DNA of 64,000 bases from Synechococcus lacustris (GTDB lineage: Bacteria; Cyanobacteriota; Cyanobacteriia; PCC-6307; Cyanobiaceae), in NCBI GenBank assembly GCA_903943975.1, contig CAJAQB010000011.1, positions 109,239 to 173,238 of the forward strand, read 5' to 3'. A program made the translations under genes and the position numbers. Shown in pieces: positions 19,703-29,456 of the stretch (position 1 is its first letter; each line of letters starts with the position of its first letter). A model generated the notes under the pieces. It was given only the letters and a program-made list of their open reading frames with translations, was not told the origin of the DNA and ran no database searches.

Positions 19703-19776
19703 GTTGCCAAGGCGCCAGAATCCCCTAGGCGCCAGAATTCCAGACCATTCCAGTTCTATCGCCGGAGTTGTTTCCT

Positions 19777-20724
19777 TTGAGCCTTCGTCATTTGGTCACC
19801 GGCGGCGCCGGTTTTGTGGGTTCCCACCTGGTGGATCGCCTGATGGAGGCCGGCCAGGAGGTGATTTGCCTCGATAACTATTTCACCGGCCGTAAAGCAA
19901 ACATCCGCCAGTGGATCGGCCATCCCAATTTCGAGCTGATCCGCCACGACGTGACCGAGCCGATCAAGCTCGAGGTGGATCGCATCTGGCACTTGGCCTG
20001 TCCGGCATCGCCAGTGCATTACCAGTTCAATCCGATTAAAACGGCTAAAACCAGTTTTCTTGGCACCTACAACATGCTGGGCCTGGCCCGGCGGGTGGGG
20101 GCGCGGCTGCTGCTGGCCAGCACCAGTGAAATCTATGGCGACCCAGAGGTGCATCCCCAGCCGGAAAGCTATCGCGGCTGTGTAAACACGATCGGCATTC
20201 GCTCCTGTTACGACGAGGGCAAACGCATCGCCGAAACCCTTTGTTTTGATTACCGGCGCATGCATGGCACCGAGATCCGGGTGGCGCGGATCTTCAATAC
20301 CTATGGCCCGCGCATGCTGGAAAACGACGGTCGGGTGGTGAGTAATTTCATCGTGCAAGCCCTGCGCGGCGAACCGCTCACCCTCTACGGCGAAGGCAGC
20401 CAAACCCGCAGCTTTTGCTATGTGGATGACCTGGTGGAGGGCTTCCTGCGCTTGATGGAGGCCGACCACACCGGACCGATCAATCTGGGGAACCCCGGTG
20501 AGTTCACGATCAAGCAGTTGGCTGAATTGGTGCGCGATCGCATCAACCCCGGCCTGGAGTTTGTGCACCGCCCCTTGCCCCAGGACGACCCCCTCCAGCG
20601 CCAACCGGTGATCGACTTAGCCCGCCAGGTGCTCGGCTGGGAGCCGCAGGTGCCCTTGGCCCAGGGCCTCGAACCAACGATCGCAGACTTTCGCGCCCGG
20701 GTGCAGTTGGCCCCCGCGCAATGA
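19777..20724 (+). CDS. uxs: UDP-glucuronate decarboxylase (UDP-xylose synthase)
   Basis: Decarboxylates UDP-glucuronate to UDP-xylose. The 315-residue short-chain dehydrogenase has [19 protein letters not shown], the UXS-specific [12 protein letters not shown] and [28 protein letters not shown], and the catalytic [13 protein letters not shown] at 19777 is taken as start because GGAG lies 9 bases upstream; an in-frame TTG at 19768 is too close to that site. The stop overlaps the ATG of the next gene (ATGA). The position right after ugd makes the substrate assignment firm. Confidence 0.94.
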   Translation: MSLRHLVTGGAGFVGSHLVDRLMEAGQEVICLDNYFTGRKANIRQWIGHPNFELIRHDVTEPIKLEVDRIWHLACPASPVHYQFNPIKTAKTSFLGTYNMLGLARRVGARLLLASTSEIYGDPEVHPQPESYRGCVNTIGIRSCYDEGKRIAETLCFDYRRMHGTEIRVARIFNTYGPRMLENDGRVVSNFIVQALRGEPLTLYGEGSQTRSFCYVDDLVEGFLRLMEADHTGPINLGNPGEFTIKQLAELVRDRINPGLEFVHRPLPQDDPLQRQPVIDLARQVLGWEPQVPLAQGLEPTIADFRARVQLAPAQ

Positions 20725-21740
20725 CGGCCCCGCTACTGCTAACCGGGGCGGCCGGATTCATTGGCGCCGCCGTTGCTGAGCGGCTCCTAGCCCGGGGTGA
20801 GCGCTTGATCGGCATCGACAACCTCAATAGCTACTACGACCCGGCCCTTAAGCGGGCCCGATTGGAGCGCCTGGCTGGTTCCGCTGGCGGAGCTTGGCAG
20901 TTTCAGGAACTTGATGTGGCTGATGGTGGGGCGATAGCCGCCCTATTCGCCGCCGAAAAGCCCCGGGCGGTGCTGCATCTGGCAGCCCAGGCGGGGGTGC
21001 GTTATTCCCTGGAGAACCCGGCCGCCTATGTGCAGAGCAACCTGGTGGGTTTTGGCCACATCCTTGAGGGCTGTCGTCACCATGGCTGTGGCCATCTGGT
21101 TTATGCCAGCAGCAGTTCGGTGTATGGCGGCAACACGAGCATGCCCTTCAGCGAAGCTCAGCCGGTGAACCATCCGGTGAGCCTTTATGCGGCCAGTAAA
21201 AAGGCCAATGAGCTGATGGCCCACACCTACAGCCATCTTTATGGGTTGCCGGCCACGGGCCTGCGCTTTTTTACGGTTTATGGCCCCTGGGGTCGGCCTG
21301 ATATGTCTCCGATGTTGTTTGCCCGGGCGATCCTGGCGGGCGAACCGATTCGGGTGTTTAACCACGGCCGCATGGCCAGGGATTTCACCTATATCGATGA
21401 CATCGTTGAGGGGATTGTGCGGGTGCTCGATAAGCCAGCCAGCGCCAACCCCAACTTTGACCGAGCCGCCCCTGATCCGGCCAGCAGCTGGGCCCCCCAC
21501 CGACTCTTCAACATTGGCAATAGCGATCCCACCCCGCTGCTGAGTTTCATTGCTTGCCTTGAGGCAGCCCTTGGGGTGGAGGCCATCAAGCAGTTCGAGG
21601 CGATGCAGCCCGGGGATGTGGAGGCCACCGCCGCCAACACCAGTGCCCTAGAGGCTTGGGTGGGCTTTCGGCCTTCCACTCCGATTGGGGAAGGGGTGGA
21701 ACGTTTCGTGGCCTGGTATCGGCAGTACTACGGGGTTTAG
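20721..21740 (+). CDS. UDP-glucuronate 4-epimerase (NAD-dependent epimerase)
   Basis: A 339-residue epimerase that most likely makes UDP-galacturonate from UDP-glucuronate. It has [35 protein letters not shown] (typical of the GAE/CapI group), [26 protein letters not shown] and the catalytic [12 protein letters not shown]. Translational coupling to uxs and proximity to ugd fit UDP-GlcA as substrate. Other members of this subfamily act on UDP-GlcNAc-type sugars, so the exact sugar is inference. It ends 12 bases from a convergent unknown gene. Confidence 0.88.
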   Translation: MTAPLLLTGAAGFIGAAVAERLLARGERLIGIDNLNSYYDPALKRARLERLAGSAGGAWQFQELDVADGGAIAALFAAEKPRAVLHLAAQAGVRYSLENPAAYVQSNLVGFGHILEGCRHHGCGHLVYASSSSVYGGNTSMPFSEAQPVNHPVSLYAASKKANELMAHTYSHLYGLPATGLRFFTVYGPWGRPDMSPMLFARAILAGEPIRVFNHGRMARDFTYIDDIVEGIVRVLDKPASANPNFDRAAPDPASSWAPHRLFNIGNSDPTPLLSFIACLEAALGVEAIKQFEAMQPGDVEATAANTSALEAWVGFRPSTPIGEGVERFVAWYRQYYGV

Positions 21741-21752
21741 CTATTAAGGGGC

Positions 21753-22211
21753 CTAGCCCTGGTCAAAGAGCTTCTTGCCCTTGGCGGTTTTCTGTTGACG
21801 ATGGCGGCGGGCCTCCCGGGAGCTGAATTGGCTCACCGTGGGGTTGCCATGGAGGCCATCCACATGGGCCACCTGCTGCCAGAGGTCCCGCGGGGCCCAA
21901 CGCACCGTATGCAAGACCCTGTCCAGCTTGGTCACATGGCACCAGCGGCTGGTGCCGCAGCAGGGGCAGAACAGTTCCTCCAACCACTCGTTGCTGAGCA
22001 CCAGCACCGGGTAAGCCTGGATGATCAGCTTGGCCTTGCTCTCCTTCATGCCCCGGGCGGCCAGTTGCTCGGACTTGATCAGGTGCAGGAAATACTTTTT
22101 GCCGTTGCCCTCGACCCGTTCTTCCGGGTGGGCGGGGCAGAACAGTTCCCGCCGTTTGGGGCGGTTGCGGCGGCGCTGCTCGGCTGCGGGCGAATCAACC
22201 GGGGCCTGCAT
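21753..22211 (-). CDS. Conserved cyanobacterial protein of unknown function with paired cysteine motifs
   Basis: A 152-residue basic protein that I know only as a conserved cyanobacterial hypothetical. It has two metal-ligand-like clusters, LFCPAHPEERVEG (about residues 23-35) and LFCPCCGTSRWCHV (about residues 80-93), suggesting a zinc ribbon, then the block TVRWAPRDLWQQVAHVDG, and a lysine/arginine-rich C terminus. No membrane segment or signal peptide is seen. It lies downstream of psbJ on the same strand but a terminator separates them. Nucleic-acid binding is a guess from the charge and the cysteine pattern. Confidence 0.75.
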   Translation of the reverse strand: MQAPVDSPAAEQRRRNRPKRRELFCPAHPEERVEGNGKKYFLHLIKSEQLAARGMKESKAKLIIQAYPVLVLSNEWLEELFCPCCGTSRWCHVTKLDRVLHTVRWAPRDLWQQVAHVDGLHGNPTVSQFSSREARRHRQQKTAKGKKLFDQG

Positions 22212-22242
22212 GCCAAGGTCACAGATCCCCTAAGCATAGACA

Positions 22243-22272
22243 AGAAAAAAGCCCTGACACGGGGCCAGGGCT
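22243..22272 (-). terminator. Rho-independent terminator of the psbEFLJ operon
   Basis: On the minus strand, 41 bases past the psbJ stop, the arms AGCCCTG and CAGGGCT enclose a 9-base loop and are followed by a run of six T. This is a textbook intrinsic terminator closing the photosystem II operon before the unknown gene at 22211. Confidence 0.85.
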
Positions 22273-22313
22273 CTGAAGTATTTGAAATTTCTGGGCCTGA
22301 AGCCTGGGGGGAT

Positions 22314-22514
22314 TCAGGCGGAACCGACGCCCACGTAAGCGCCATAGAAAAACAGGCCCACCACGAAGATCACGGCCATACCGCCGGCGGTAGCCACCAG
22401 CCAGAGGGGCAGGGGACCCTCGGTCCAGCGGCTGCGCCAGGGCACAGCGGGACGACCATCGGGCAGCCGGTCGGGAATCCGACCGTCGGGGAGATTTGAC
22501 TTCTTACCGCTCAT
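22314..22514 (-). CDS. psbJ: Photosystem II protein J
   Basis: A 66-residue single-span thylakoid protein of the PSII core, last gene of psbEFLJ. The membrane segment is [20 protein letters not shown] and the C terminus [10 protein letters not shown] is the conserved PsbJ ending. The N-terminal extension ([19 protein letters not shown]) is longer than in plants, as in related picocyanobacteria. It sits 9 bases after psbL. PsbJ affects forward electron flow from QA and PSII assembly. Confidence 0.97.
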   Translation of the reverse strand: MSGKKSNLPDGRIPDRLPDGRPAVPWRSRWTEGPLPLWLVATAGGMAVIFVVGLFFYGAYVGVGSA

Positions 22515-22523
22515 GGCTGGGCC

Positions 22524-22643
22524 TCAGTTGAAGAAGTAGCTGGAGAAGAGCACACCGGTCACGAAGACCAGTAGCAGCCCCAAGTAGAGGCTGGTGCGAT
22601 TCAGTTCAACCGGCAGGTTGTTGGGGTTGGAATTGCGCTGCAT
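22524..22643 (-). CDS. psbL: Photosystem II protein L
   Basis: A 39-residue single-span PSII subunit near the dimer interface and QA. Translation gives [19 protein letters not shown] at the N terminus and ends FSSYFFN, the almost invariant PsbL sequence. Too short for a standard ORF search. It lies 10 bases after psbF and 9 before psbJ in the psbEFLJ operon. Confidence 0.97.
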   Translation of the reverse strand: MQRNSNPNNLPVELNRTSLYLGLLLVFVTGVLFSSYFFN

Positions 22644-22653
22644 GGTGGGGGGT

Positions 22654-22788
22654 TCAGCGACGAACGAACTGCATCGCCGCCAGGGCACCCAGGAAAAAAA
22701 CCGTGGGAATACCTAGGGCGTGCAGGGAAAGCCAGCGCACCGTAAAAATCGGGTAGTTGCGTGGCGTGGAGGAAGGGGACTGGGTCAT
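22654..22788 (-). CDS. psbF: Cytochrome b559 subunit beta
   Basis: A 44-residue single-span protein that, with PsbE, ligates the haem of cytochrome b559 in PSII. The sequence begins [20 protein letters not shown], and the haem histidine is in WLSLHALG, followed by the membrane span ending AMQFVRR. It starts 5 bases after psbE and is followed by psbL. Too short for a standard ORF search. Confidence 0.97.
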   Translation of the reverse strand: MTQSPSSTPRNYPIFTVRWLSLHALGIPTVFFLGALAAMQFVRR

Positions 22789-22793
22789 GGGGC

Positions 22794-23045
22794 TCAGTTC
22801 GACAGGCGCAGATCCAGCTGTGCTTTGCCGGCGTAACGCTGGCTCACCACAGGAGCTTTTTGGTCATTGACCTGGAAATAGGCATCCGGCCGTGGGGTGC
22901 CAAAGGCGTCATAGGCCAAGCCGGTACTCACGAAGAGAAAACCAGCAAGAAAGATCGCCGGGAGGGTCACGGCGTGGATCACCCAGTAACGGATGCTCGT
23001 AATGATTTCGAAGAACGGACGTTCCCCGGTTGAACCGGCGGCCAT
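22794..23045 (-). CDS. psbE: Cytochrome b559 subunit alpha
   Basis: An 83-residue PSII core subunit. [19 protein letters not shown] contains the haem-ligating histidine and the membrane span; the lumenal part ends with the conserved [14 protein letters not shown] region. The ATG at 23045 has GGGAG 5-6 bases upstream. It is the first psb gene of psbE-F-L-J and follows ycf48 on the same strand after 93 bases, an arrangement conserved across cyanobacteria. Confidence 0.98.
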   Translation of the reverse strand: MAAGSTGERPFFEIITSIRYWVIHAVTLPAIFLAGFLFVSTGLAYDAFGTPRPDAYFQVNDQKAPVVSQRYAGKAQLDLRLSN

Positions 23046-23138
23046 CGCAACTCCCTTTTCAGCCCAGTGATCCTAAGCGTTGGGATCGGTTTGCCGGGGG
23101 AATGGTTACAGAGGGTTGGAGAGAGGGGCTGCTGCGCT

Positions 23139-24134
23139 TCAGCCCAGCCAGCGCAGCAGTGATCCCCGTTCCCCCAGGGCAAAGCCCTTGCCATCAGGCA
23201 GGAACAGCAATCGGGTGAAGTTGCTGGGGGTGGCGGCCCCCACCGGATCCTTCTGCCAGCTGCTGCCGCCGTCGCCACTCACCAGCAGGGTGCCGTTGCC
23301 GCCGCCGGTCCAAATCTGCCCCTGGGGATCCCAGGCCATATCGAGATAGCCATAGCCATTGGTGATCGGGATCACCGGCTTGCCCCAGTCCTCAGGCTTC
23401 TGGCCATCGGGGTTGAAGCGCAGCTGGGCGCCGCGGCTCACCATCCAGAGCTGGCCATCGGGTTGGAAACCCATGGTTTGCACCCGCTGGCTGCTCACCC
23501 GTTGGTGCACCTGCCAGGTCGCCTCGCCGGGGTTCCAGGTGGAGAAGAAATTGCCCAGGCTCGACACACTCACGTAACGGCCGTCAGCGTTGCGGCGCAG
23601 GTCACGCACCGCCCCGGCGGCATCACCCAGCTCCGCCTGCCAGTTCTTGCCGCCATCGCTGCTGCGGTACACAGCGCCCACGTCCGTGGCCAGCTCCGCC
23701 GTTTGGGCCGCCGTGGCGGTGATCAGGAAAGGTTCCCCAGGCAATTTGGTGTCGAGCAGCAGCCTGGTCCAGTGCTGACCGGCATCGGTGCTGTGCAGCA
23801 GCAGGCCCGGCTGACCGGCGATCCAGCCCTCGTCGCCGCGGAAGTCAATGCTGATCAGGCGGAAGTTTTCCCCCTCGGGGAGGTCGAGGCTGCGGCTTTC
23901 CCAGCTGGCGCCGCCGTCGTTGCTTTCCATCACCAAGCGGTTGCTGCCCACCAGGAAGCCGTGCGTGGCATCGCTGAAGGCCACGTCCAGGGGGTTGGCG
24001 CTGGTGGCTAGGGGCACGGGGGTCCAGGGACTGCCGCTGGCCAAGGGCAGGCCAGTGGTTACGCAGCCGGTGCTGAGCAGCAGCACGGCCAGCAGGCTGA
24101 ACAGGGGTTTGAGGAAGCGCAGGGTCACGGTCAA
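23139..24134 (-). CDS. ycf48: Photosystem II assembly/stability factor Ycf48 (HCF136)
   Basis: A 331-residue lumenal beta-propeller that binds newly made D1 and helps build the PSII reaction centre. The N terminus has a hydrophobic signal ending LLSTGC (Cys24), a lipobox-like site, so it is probably a thylakoid lipoprotein. The rest shows repeated bladed units with the Asp/Gly-rich SxDGGxxW pattern: SNDGGASWES, STDAGQHWTR, SSDGGKNWQ and SGDGGSSWQK. It lies between rubA and psbE on the same strand, 14 bases after rubA, matching the conserved rubA-ycf48-psbEFLJ assembly cluster. Confidence 0.96.
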   Translation of the reverse strand: MTVTLRFLKPLFSLLAVLLLSTGCVTTGLPLASGSPWTPVPLATSANPLDVAFSDATHGFLVGSNRLVMESNDGGASWESRSLDLPEGENFRLISIDFRGDEGWIAGQPGLLLHSTDAGQHWTRLLLDTKLPGEPFLITATAAQTAELATDVGAVYRSSDGGKNWQAELGDAAGAVRDLRRNADGRYVSVSSLGNFFSTWNPGEATWQVHQRVSSQRVQTMGFQPDGQLWMVSRGAQLRFNPDGQKPEDWGKPVIPITNGYGYLDMAWDPQGQIWTGGGNGTLLVSGDGGSSWQKDPVGAATPSNFTRLLFLPDGKGFALGERGSLLRWLG

Positions 24135-24148
24135 GGGATCAGTGCTGA

Positions 24149-24514
24149 TCAGCGCAGGGAATAGAGGGAAAGGAAGAAGGCAATGGCCAGGGCGAAGGCC
24201 CCAAAGATCAAAACGTTCTTCTGGCCGGGGGTGAGGGTGTTCACCCCGAGGCCGAACTTGAGATTTTCTTCGAAACCGCTCGGCTTGTTACGGGGGCCGA
24301 TGTCCCGGAAGGCGGCCACGGGGCTACGGCAAACCGGACAGCGGAAGCTGTTGAGATCGAGCTGTTGAAAGGGGGTGCCGGCGGCGATGCCCAGTTTCTT
24401 CAGCCCTTCCCCCGGGTCGTATACGAATCCGCAACTGCGGCACTCGTGGCGATGACTGTCGGGGTCATCTACGGCGGCCGCCGGCTCAGCCAGCTTCGCC
24501 TCGTCTTTCTCCAT
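24149..24514 (-). CDS. rubA: Membrane-anchored rubredoxin (RubA)
   Basis: A 121-residue protein with a rubredoxin domain and a C-terminal membrane anchor. The four iron-binding cysteines are in [15 protein letters not shown] and [13 protein letters not shown]; the anchor is [19 protein letters not shown]. RubA is needed for PSII (and in some reports PSI) assembly. ATG at 24514 gives the usual acidic N terminus [11 protein letters not shown]; the open frame farther upstream is unlike the family and enters the intergenic space shared with divergent ndhC (108 bases). Confidence 0.96.
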   Translation of the reverse strand: MEKDEAKLAEPAAAVDDPDSHRHECRSCGFVYDPGEGLKKLGIAAGTPFQQLDLNSFRCPVCRSPVAAFRDIGPRNKPSGFEENLKFGLGVNTLTPGQKNVLIFGAFALAIAFFLSLYSLR

Positions 24515-24622
24515 TTGGATTGCCCCGCCTCGCCAAGCCAACTCTATCGAGGTTGCGCTTGGGCCGGGCCGGGGAAGCGGTGTCAGACTGCGCCCAGTGA
24601 TGCGGGTGTGGCGCAAGCCAGC

Positions 24623-24985
24623 ATGTTTGTTCTCCCCGGCTATGACGCCTTACTTGGTTTTCTGCTGATCGCCACGGCGGTGCCGGTGCTGGCGCTCGTC
24701 GTCAACAAGCTGGTGGCCCCCAAGTCGCGCAGTGGTGAGCGGCGCACCACCTATGAGTCGGGCATGGAGCCCGAGGGGGGCGCCTGGATTCAGTTCAATA
24801 TTCGTTACTACATGTTCGCCCTGGTCTTTGTGATCTTCGACGTGGAAACCGTCTTCTTGTACCCCTGGGCCGTGGCTTTCCACCGCCTCGGCTTGCTGGC
24901 CTTCATCGAGGCGCTGGTATTTATTGCCATCCTGGTGGTGGCCCTGGCCTATGCCTGGCGCAAGGGCGCCCTGGAGTGGAGCTGA
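24623..24985 (+). CDS. ndhC: NAD(P)H-quinone oxidoreductase subunit 3
   Basis: A 120-residue membrane subunit of the cyanobacterial NDH-1 complex with three hydrophobic spans. [17 protein letters not shown] and [13 protein letters not shown] are the conserved loop and membrane motifs of NuoA/ND3 proteins. The start at 24623 matches [14 protein letters not shown] of relatives. First gene of ndhC-K-J, with ndhK starting 3 bases after its stop. Works in respiration and cyclic electron flow around photosystem I. Confidence 0.97.
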   Translation: MFVLPGYDALLGFLLIATAVPVLALVVNKLVAPKSRSGERRTTYESGMEPEGGAWIQFNIRYYMFALVFVIFDVETVFLYPWAVAFHRLGLLAFIEALVFIAILVVALAYAWRKGALEWS

Positions 24986-24988
24986 CCG

Positions 24989-25738
24989 ATGACCATCACC
25001 CCTACCCCCTCCCCGATCGACGCCCTGCGGGATCTGCGCGAGGCCAGCTGCAACCCCGTTGGCGCTCCGGCGGTCACCAGTGACCTGTCGGAGAACGTGA
25101 TCCTCACCAGCCTTGATGACCTGCACAACTGGGCCCGGCTCAGCAGCCTCTGGCCGCTGCTCTATGGCACCGCCTGCTGCTTCATTGAGTTCGCAGCCCT
25201 GATCGGTTCCCGCTTCGATTTCGACCGCTTCGGCCTGGTGCCCCGTTCCAGCCCCCGCCAGGCTGATCTGATCATCACCGCCGGCACCATCAACATGAAG
25301 ATGGCCCCAGCCCTGGTGCGGCTCTACGAACAGATGCCTGAACCCAAATACGTGATCGCCATGGGGGCCTGCACGATCACCGGCGGCATGTTCTCCGCCG
25401 ATTCCACCACCGCCGTGCGCGGGGTAGACAAACTTATCCCTGTGGATCTCTATATCCCCGGTTGTCCGCCGCGGCCCGAGGCGATTTTTGATGCGGTGAT
25501 CAAGCTGCGCAAAAAGGTGGGCAATGAGGCCCTGGCGGAGCGGGGTCGGCTCTTGCCCACCCACCGTTATTTCACGGTGGAGCACCAGATGACCCCGGTT
25601 GATCCGATTGTTGATGGCAAGTACCTGCGGGCCGAGAGCCAGCAGCAGGCCTTCGCCGCCGCTGAGGCGGTGTCGCCCCTCAACCTCAAGAATCCCGCCC
25701 CCACCGCCGTCCCCGCCCCCCTGCCCGCCGATGGCTGA
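24989..25738 (+). CDS. ndhK: NAD(P)H-quinone oxidoreductase subunit K
   Basis: A 249-residue peripheral subunit carrying the N2-type [4Fe-4S] cluster. The ligands are in [23 protein letters not shown] and [10 protein letters not shown]. The C-terminal tail (after about residue 205) is rich in Ala and Pro and not conserved. The stop lies 8 bases inside ndhJ, showing tight coupling in ndhC-K-J. Confidence 0.97.
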   Translation: MTITPTPSPIDALRDLREASCNPVGAPAVTSDLSENVILTSLDDLHNWARLSSLWPLLYGTACCFIEFAALIGSRFDFDRFGLVPRSSPRQADLIITAGTINMKMAPALVRLYEQMPEPKYVIAMGACTITGGMFSADSTTAVRGVDKLIPVDLYIPGCPPRPEAIFDAVIKLRKKVGNEALAERGRLLPTHRYFTVEHQMTPVDPIVDGKYLRAESQQQAFAAAEAVSPLNLKNPAPTAVPAPLPADG

Positions 25739-26249
25739 TTCCGCCGCCCCTGCCCCCGCCGCCCCCAGCCCGGGGCCCCTGCACCAATGGCTGCTGGCCC
25801 AGGGCTTTGGCCCCACCCAGCTCGAGCCCGACCACCTCGGCGTGGAGCGCATCGGCGTGGAGCCCCTGGCCCTGCCGCTGGTGGCCACGGCCCTGAAGAC
25901 AAGGGGCTTCGATTATCTGCAGGTGCAGGGGGCCTACGACGAAGGTCCTGGCAAGAATCTGGTGAGCTTTTATCACCTGGTCCAGGTGGCCAGCAGCGAT
26001 GGCCGCAGCACCGAAGAAGTGCGCCTGGAGGTGAGCCTGGCCCGGGATGGCGAGCTCACCATCCCTTCCCTTTACCCCCTCTACCGCGGGGCGGATTGGC
26101 AGGAACGCGAGTGTTTTGACATGTTTGGCATCCACTACAGCGGTCACCCCCACCCCAAGCGGCTGCTGATGCCCGAAGACTGGGTGGGCTATCCGCTGCG
26201 CAAGGACTACGTGCAGCCCGATTTCTACGAAATGCAGGACGCCCACTGA
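25731..26249 (+). CDS. ndhJ: NAD(P)H-quinone oxidoreductase subunit J
   Basis: A 172-residue NuoC-like subunit of the peripheral arm. Motifs are [34 protein letters not shown] (given in parts: the DWQERE-x-x-DMFGI signature) and [20 protein letters not shown] at 25731 lies within the end of ndhK; the Ala/Pro-rich first 15 residues are variable. It faces the YvcK-like gene, with only 16 bases between the ends. Confidence 0.96.
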   Translation: MADSAAPAPAAPSPGPLHQWLLAQGFGPTQLEPDHLGVERIGVEPLALPLVATALKTRGFDYLQVQGAYDEGPGKNLVSFYHLVQVASSDGRSTEEVRLEVSLARDGELTIPSLYPLYRGADWQERECFDMFGIHYSGHPHPKRLLMPEDWVGYPLRKDYVQPDFYEMQDAH

Positions 26250-26265
26250 GCTGCTTTTTGACCCG

Positions 26266-27648
26266 CTACTGAGAGCCCCGTTTGGTGCTCCGGTAGTAAC
26301 GCATCACCGCCAGGGCCAGGTTGCGCGGTTCATGGCGCAGGGTGCCCTTGCTGGCGCGGCCTTCACTGCGTTGGCTATTGCCCTGCATGCTGGCCAGCAT
26401 CACCTGGTAGCCCTGGGCCTTGAGGGCGGCCACGTTGCAGCGCACCGGTTCGGCCCCCTTGGCCAGGTAGTAGTCGAGCTCCGGCCCGCGGGAGAGCTGA
26501 TCCTGGGCTAGTACCGCATCAAACAGCCGGCGCTGTACCCCGTGGGTGGCCAGCTGCGCTTCGATCGCCCGCAGGTGGCCGCTCACATCAAGCCCATCGG
26601 TTTCCCCCGGTTGGGTCATCAGATTGCAGATGTAGAGCCGTGGTGCGCTGGAGCGGCCGATCGCCTCCACCAGCTGGGGCACCAGCAGATTTGGCAGCAG
26701 TGAGGTGTAGAGACTGCCGGGGCCGAGCACAATCAGATCAGCATTGGCGATCGCCTCCAGGGCCCGGGGCAGGGCCGCTGGCCGCGCTGGAATGCAGCCG
26801 AGCCGCACGATCGGGCTGTCGGCATGGCCGATGTTGGATTCCCCCTCCAGGCGCCGGCCGTCCTCCAGTTCGGCCCAGAGCCGCACATCGGCGCTGGTGG
26901 CTGGCACCACCTGCCCCTGCACCGCCAGCACCTTGCTGCTGGCGGTGATCGCCGTTTCGAGGCTGCCGGTGATCGCCGTAAGCGCCGAAATAAACAAATT
27001 GCCGAAGCTGTGGCCCTCGAGGCCGCTGCCGGCGGTAAAGCGGTATTGAAACAGCTTGGTGAGCAGCGGTTCCTCCCGGGCCAGGGCCGCCAGGCAGTTG
27101 CGGATGTCCCCGGGGGGCTGAACGCCCAGCTCGCGCCGCAGCACGCCGCTGCTGCCGCCGTCGTCGGCCACGGTGACGATGGCGGTGAGGTTGCCGCTGT
27201 AGCGCTTCAGGCCGCTGAGCAGGGTGGATAGCCCGGTGCCGCCGCCGATCGCCACGATGTTGGCGCCACGGTTGAGGCGCCGCTGGGCCATCAGGGCATC
27301 CACCAGGGCGGTTTCCCGCTGGGGGGCGAGGGCCTTTTGAATCGAGCGGAAGCTGCGGCTTTGGCCCAACAGAATCAGCCCTCCCCCCGCCAGCAGCACC
27401 AACGGTCCGGTGAAGCCCTTGCCCACCCCCGCCAGGGAGCGCAGCAGGGTTTCGATCGTGGTGATCGTCCAGTAGATCGGTTTTAGGTCTGCCCAGATGG
27501 CCGCCCCCAGCAGGGCCAGCACCAGGCCAAAGGCGGAGGTGAGCACCCAGCGCTTCACCACCAGGCCCGGTTGCAGCCACTGCACCGCCCGCCTGGAGCG
27601 ATTCACCAGGTCGTCGCGACGGGAATTTTCGCCGGCACGCTGACGCAT
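26266..27648 (-). CDS. YvcK/CofD-like protein (gluconeogenesis factor family) with N-terminal membrane segments
   Basis: A 460-residue protein. The first 120 residues have two hydrophobic spans (around 33-50 and 80-95); the rest is a CofD-fold domain with VAIGGGTGLSTLLSGLKRY, VTVADDGGSSGVLRRELG, PPGDIRNCLAAL and LIVLGPGSLYTSLLPNLLV. In Bacillus YvcK binds UDP-sugars and affects cell-wall synthesis and growth on gluconeogenic carbon; the same ligand is plausible here. The N-terminal membrane part is found in cyanobacterial members and is absent from Bacillus YvcK. It is divergent from the MlaF-like gene. Confidence 0.9.
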   Translation of the reverse strand: MRQRAGENSRRDDLVNRSRRAVQWLQPGLVVKRWVLTSAFGLVLALLGAAIWADLKPIYWTITTIETLLRSLAGVGKGFTGPLVLLAGGGLILLGQSRSFRSIQKALAPQRETALVDALMAQRRLNRGANIVAIGGGTGLSTLLSGLKRYSGNLTAIVTVADDGGSSGVLRRELGVQPPGDIRNCLAALAREEPLLTKLFQYRFTAGSGLEGHSFGNLFISALTAITGSLETAITASSKVLAVQGQVVPATSADVRLWAELEDGRRLEGESNIGHADSPIVRLGCIPARPAALPRALEAIANADLIVLGPGSLYTSLLPNLLVPQLVEAIGRSSAPRLYICNLMTQPGETDGLDVSGHLRAIEAQLATHGVQRRLFDAVLAQDQLSRGPELDYYLAKGAEPVRCNVAALKAQGYQVMLASMQGNSQRSEGRASKGTLRHEPRNLALAVMRYYRSTKRGSQ

Positions 27649-27688
27649 GGCGCTGGCTCAGGCAGCATCAAGTCGGCACTGTAAGGAG

Positions 27689-28513
27689 ATGACCGAAACC
27701 TGTCCGCCTCAAATCTGTGCACCCGAAGGCAGTGGGCCTGTGCTTGAGCTCTGTGGGGTGAGCCTGCGCAGGGGGGAGCGCACGATCCTGGATGGCCTCG
27801 ATTTGCAGTTGCACCGGGGCGAACGCCTGGCGGTGGTGGGGCCCTCTGGCGCCGGTAAAACAACGATCCTGCGGCTGTTGGCGGGGCTGGAGCTGCCCAG
27901 CTCCGGGGAGCTCTACCTGTTTGGCAAGCGCCAGAAATATCTGCGCCTAGACCAGCTCCATCCCCCAGACGTGCGGCTGGTCTCCCAGAACCCTGCCCTG
28001 CTGGCTTCGCTCACGGTGCTGGAGAACGTTGGTTTTCTGCTCTACCGCGATGGTCGTCTGCCCGAGCGGGAGATACGCCAGCGGGTGGCCCGCTGTTTGG
28101 AGGCGGTGGGCCTGGCTGGCACAGAGGAGTTGATGCCCGGGGAGCTATCTGGGGGCATGCAGAAGCGGGTCAGTTTTGCCCGCGCCATGGTGGATGACCC
28201 AGGGCCCCAGAGGGATCAGCCGTTGCTCCTGTTTGACGAGCCCACCGCCGGCCTTGATCCCGTGGCTGCCACCCGGATCGAAGACCTAATGGTGAAAACC
28301 ACCCATGTGACCAATGGCACCTCCGTGGTGGTAAGCCATGTGCTGAGCACGATTGAGCGCTCGGCGGAAAGGGTTGTGTTGCTATACGAGGCCAAGTTGC
28401 GCTGGCAGGGCACGGTGGAGGCTTTTAGGTGTTGCGATGACCCCTATGTGGTGCAGTTCAGAACGGGTAGCCTGAACGGCCCGATGCAGCCCAAAGAGCT
28501 GGTGAACCACTGA
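27689..28513 (+). CDS. ABC transporter ATP-binding protein, MlaF-like
   Basis: The ATPase of an MCE-type lipid transporter (Mla in bacteria, TGD3 in chloroplasts). Walker A is GPSGAGKTT, the signature is LSGGMQKRVSFA and Walker B LLLFDEPTAGLDP; the GGMQKR signature and the PTAGLDPVAA block are typical of MlaF. ATG at 27689 is the best start, though the AAGGAG just before it has no spacer, so the true start may be the in-frame ATG at 27647. The stop overlaps the start of the mlaD-like gene (TGATG). The permease is not in the window. Confidence 0.92.
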   Translation: MTETCPPQICAPEGSGPVLELCGVSLRRGERTILDGLDLQLHRGERLAVVGPSGAGKTTILRLLAGLELPSSGELYLFGKRQKYLRLDQLHPPDVRLVSQNPALLASLTVLENVGFLLYRDGRLPEREIRQRVARCLEAVGLAGTEELMPGELSGGMQKRVSFARAMVDDPGPQRDQPLLLFDEPTAGLDPVAATRIEDLMVKTTHVTNGTSVVVSHVLSTIERSAERVVLLYEAKLRWQGTVEAFRCCDDPYVVQFRTGSLNGPMQPKELVNH

Positions 28514-29448
28514 TGCGCCGCAGCGTTAGAGAAGCGACCATCGGTTTTTCGCTATTGGCGGCCCTGGCGGGGGGCTTTGCCCTCTGGTTTTGGCTCACCG
28601 GCGTGGCCTTTGGCCAGAAGGTTTGGACATTTCGGCTCAGTTTTGCCGATGCCGCTGGCCTTGCCCCCCAGAGCACCGTCACTTTTCGGGGGGTGGCGGT
28701 GGGCACCGTTCGGCAGGTGAAACCCCAAAGCGGTGCGGTGTTGGTAACAGTCCAGATCAATGACGCAAACCTGTTGCTGCCCCGGCCGATCATTGCCCAG
28801 GTGCGCAGCGGTTCGCTGCTGGGCGGTGATCCGGAGATAGCCCTGGTTACTGAGGCCAGCGCCACCCCCAGCGGGGTGCCGGGCCCCCTGGCGAAAAACT
28901 GTGATCCAAAGCGGATTGTTTGCGCCGATGGCCTGGTGCAGGGAATTCCCACCCCCAGCCTCACCACGGTGATGGGGCTGATGGAAAGCATCCTGGCCAA
29001 AACCGAGAAGGAAGACGTGATCGGCAAGGTGGCCACCACCACCACCGAGATCAGCAAAACCTCCAAGGCCTTTGGTCAAACCGCCAAGCGCGCCGATCTG
29101 ATGCTGGCCAGCAGCGACCAGTTGGTGAAGCAATTGCAAACGGCGGTGAAGCAGGCCGAGCCGGCAATCGCCAACCTCAAGGCGGCCACCGCCGAGGCCA
29201 AGGCCACCATGAAGCACGCCAACAACATCACCGCCGCCTTCGACAACCCGAAAGTGATAAACGAGTTAAAACGCACGATCAGCAACGCCGAACAGCTCAC
29301 CCGTAGGGCGGATTCCATCGGTGGCGATGTGCAAAAACTCAGCAGTGACCCTGGTTTTGTTGATGGCCTCCGCAGTGTCACCCTGGGCCTGGGCAAGTTT
29401 TTTGATGAGCTTTACCCCTCGATCAAGCAGCCCGGCAAGGCCAATTAG
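28513..29448 (+). CDS. MCE-family lipid transport protein, MlaD-like
   Basis: A 311-residue substrate-binding subunit, anchored by the N-terminal span around residues 12-30 (FSLLAALAGGFALWFWL). The MCE domain covers roughly residues 38-125, with FADAAGLAPQSTVTFRGVAV typical of the family, and it has the SLLGGDPEIALV stretch. The C-terminal half is helical with heptad-like Ala/Lys-rich segments, suggesting the hexameric coiled-coil tube seen in related proteins. It is coupled to the ATPase gene upstream and convergent with chlD, 8 bases between the ends. Confidence 0.9.
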   Translation: MRRSVREATIGFSLLAALAGGFALWFWLTGVAFGQKVWTFRLSFADAAGLAPQSTVTFRGVAVGTVRQVKPQSGAVLVTVQINDANLLLPRPIIAQVRSGSLLGGDPEIALVTEASATPSGVPGPLAKNCDPKRIVCADGLVQGIPTPSLTTVMGLMESILAKTEKEDVIGKVATTTTEISKTSKAFGQTAKRADLMLASSDQLVKQLQTAVKQAEPAIANLKAATAEAKATMKHANNITAAFDNPKVINELKRTISNAEQLTRRADSIGGDVQKLSSDPGFVDGLRSVTLGLGKFFDELYPSIKQPGKAN

Positions 29449-29456
29449 CCGCCCGT

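Noticed and set aside
24650..25888. 412-residue frame opposite ndhC-ndhK-ndhJ
   Set aside because: Antisense to three certain NDH genes; Gly/His-rich without domain motifs.
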